Origin: Spirochaetia bacterium
GTDB taxonomy: Bacteria > Spirochaetota > UBA4802 > UBA5550
NCBI GenBank assembly: GCA_009885955.1
Contig: VFJS01000008.1
Span: 20,475 to 84,474, forward strand
DNA length: 64,000 bases
Direction of reading: 5' to 3'
The position numbers and the translations under genes are program-made. Below, piece after piece: positions 63,971-64,000 of this stretch. Numbering within the stretch: position 1 is the stretch's first letter; every line of letters starts with the position of its first letter. Below the pieces are notes generated by a model. That model worked only from the letters and a program-made list of their open reading frames with translations. It was not told the origin of the DNA and did not search any database.

Positions 63971-64000
63971 ATGATGAAAACAAACAAGAAATTTAAACGG
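63971..64000 (+). CDS. Start of an unidentified gene, cut by the window edge
   Basis: Ten codons (ATGATGAAAACA onwards; MMKTNKKFKR) follow a GGAGGG site. A basic N-terminus is seen and nothing more can be said. Confidence 0.5.
   Translation, partial: MMKTNKKFKR

Overview
The window reads as chromosomal DNA of an anaerobic Gram-negative-type bacterium with many lipoproteins. Lipoboxes such as FILSC, FFLLEC, IPGC and NSAGC, outer-membrane-barrel and beta-helix lipoproteins, an HD-GYP protein, a formate dehydrogenase, Fe-S-type ETF and three genes with in-frame UGA at selenocysteine positions would fit a spirochaete-like or deltaproteobacterial-like anaerobe. Lineage cannot be fixed from sequence alone. 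No phage, IS transposase, CRISPR array or rRNA was found. One tRNA (Ala, CGC) is present.

Layout. 0-9 kb: 5'-truncated sugar-epimerase-like gene, membrane protein, pirin, small lipoprotein, RadC-like protein, amino-acid permease, HWE/HisKA_2-type histidine kinase, secreted esterase. 9-13 kb (minus): NYN nuclease-like protein, aminotransferase, GNAT, NadB. 13-21 kb: MITE-like repeat, small membrane protein, an unusual TPR-Clp AAA+ fusion, dihaem cytochrome, DUF1566 protein, clostripain-type lipoprotein, tRNA-Ala, SPFH protein, cupin-like protein. 21-34 kb: second repeat element, DNA methyltransferase, degenerate HD-GYP, TatC, Dus, enoyl-CoA hydratase, two unknown lipoproteins, an ABC-2 exporter operon and a cyclophilin. 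33-37 kb: TatD, PrfC, methyltransferase.

37.3-47.6 kb is the most interesting stretch. On the minus strand two overlapping genes encode a peroxiredoxin and a thioredoxin-like protein. Each is interrupted by one UGA exactly where the catalytic cysteine belongs (FTPV-U-TGEL and Q-U-PIC), and each starts with a lipoprotein signal. I read them as a selenocysteine-containing, membrane-tethered, extracytoplasmic peroxide-reducing pair. Divergently follow a substrate-binding lipoprotein, a membrane-anchored HAMP-LytTR regulator, three LytTR-type direct repeats spaced exactly 21 bp, a promoter, and a Sec-containing formate dehydrogenase operon (alpha with UGA and a textbook SECIS hairpin, FeS beta, NrfD-type membrane subunit) plus fdhE. 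The FDH gene is independent evidence that this organism decodes UGA as Sec.

47.6-51 kb (minus) carries an arsenosugar-type radical SAM gene with an AhpD-like protein, a flavin disulfide oxidoreductase and a membrane protein. 52-56 kb (minus) is an acyl-CoA dehydrogenase-EtfB-EtfA(ferredoxin) operon with a palindromic operator candidate upstream. 56-64 kb holds a DUF2157/GDYXXLXY pair, an FnIII/barrel protein with a beta-helix lipoprotein, EttA, and the first ten codons of another gene.
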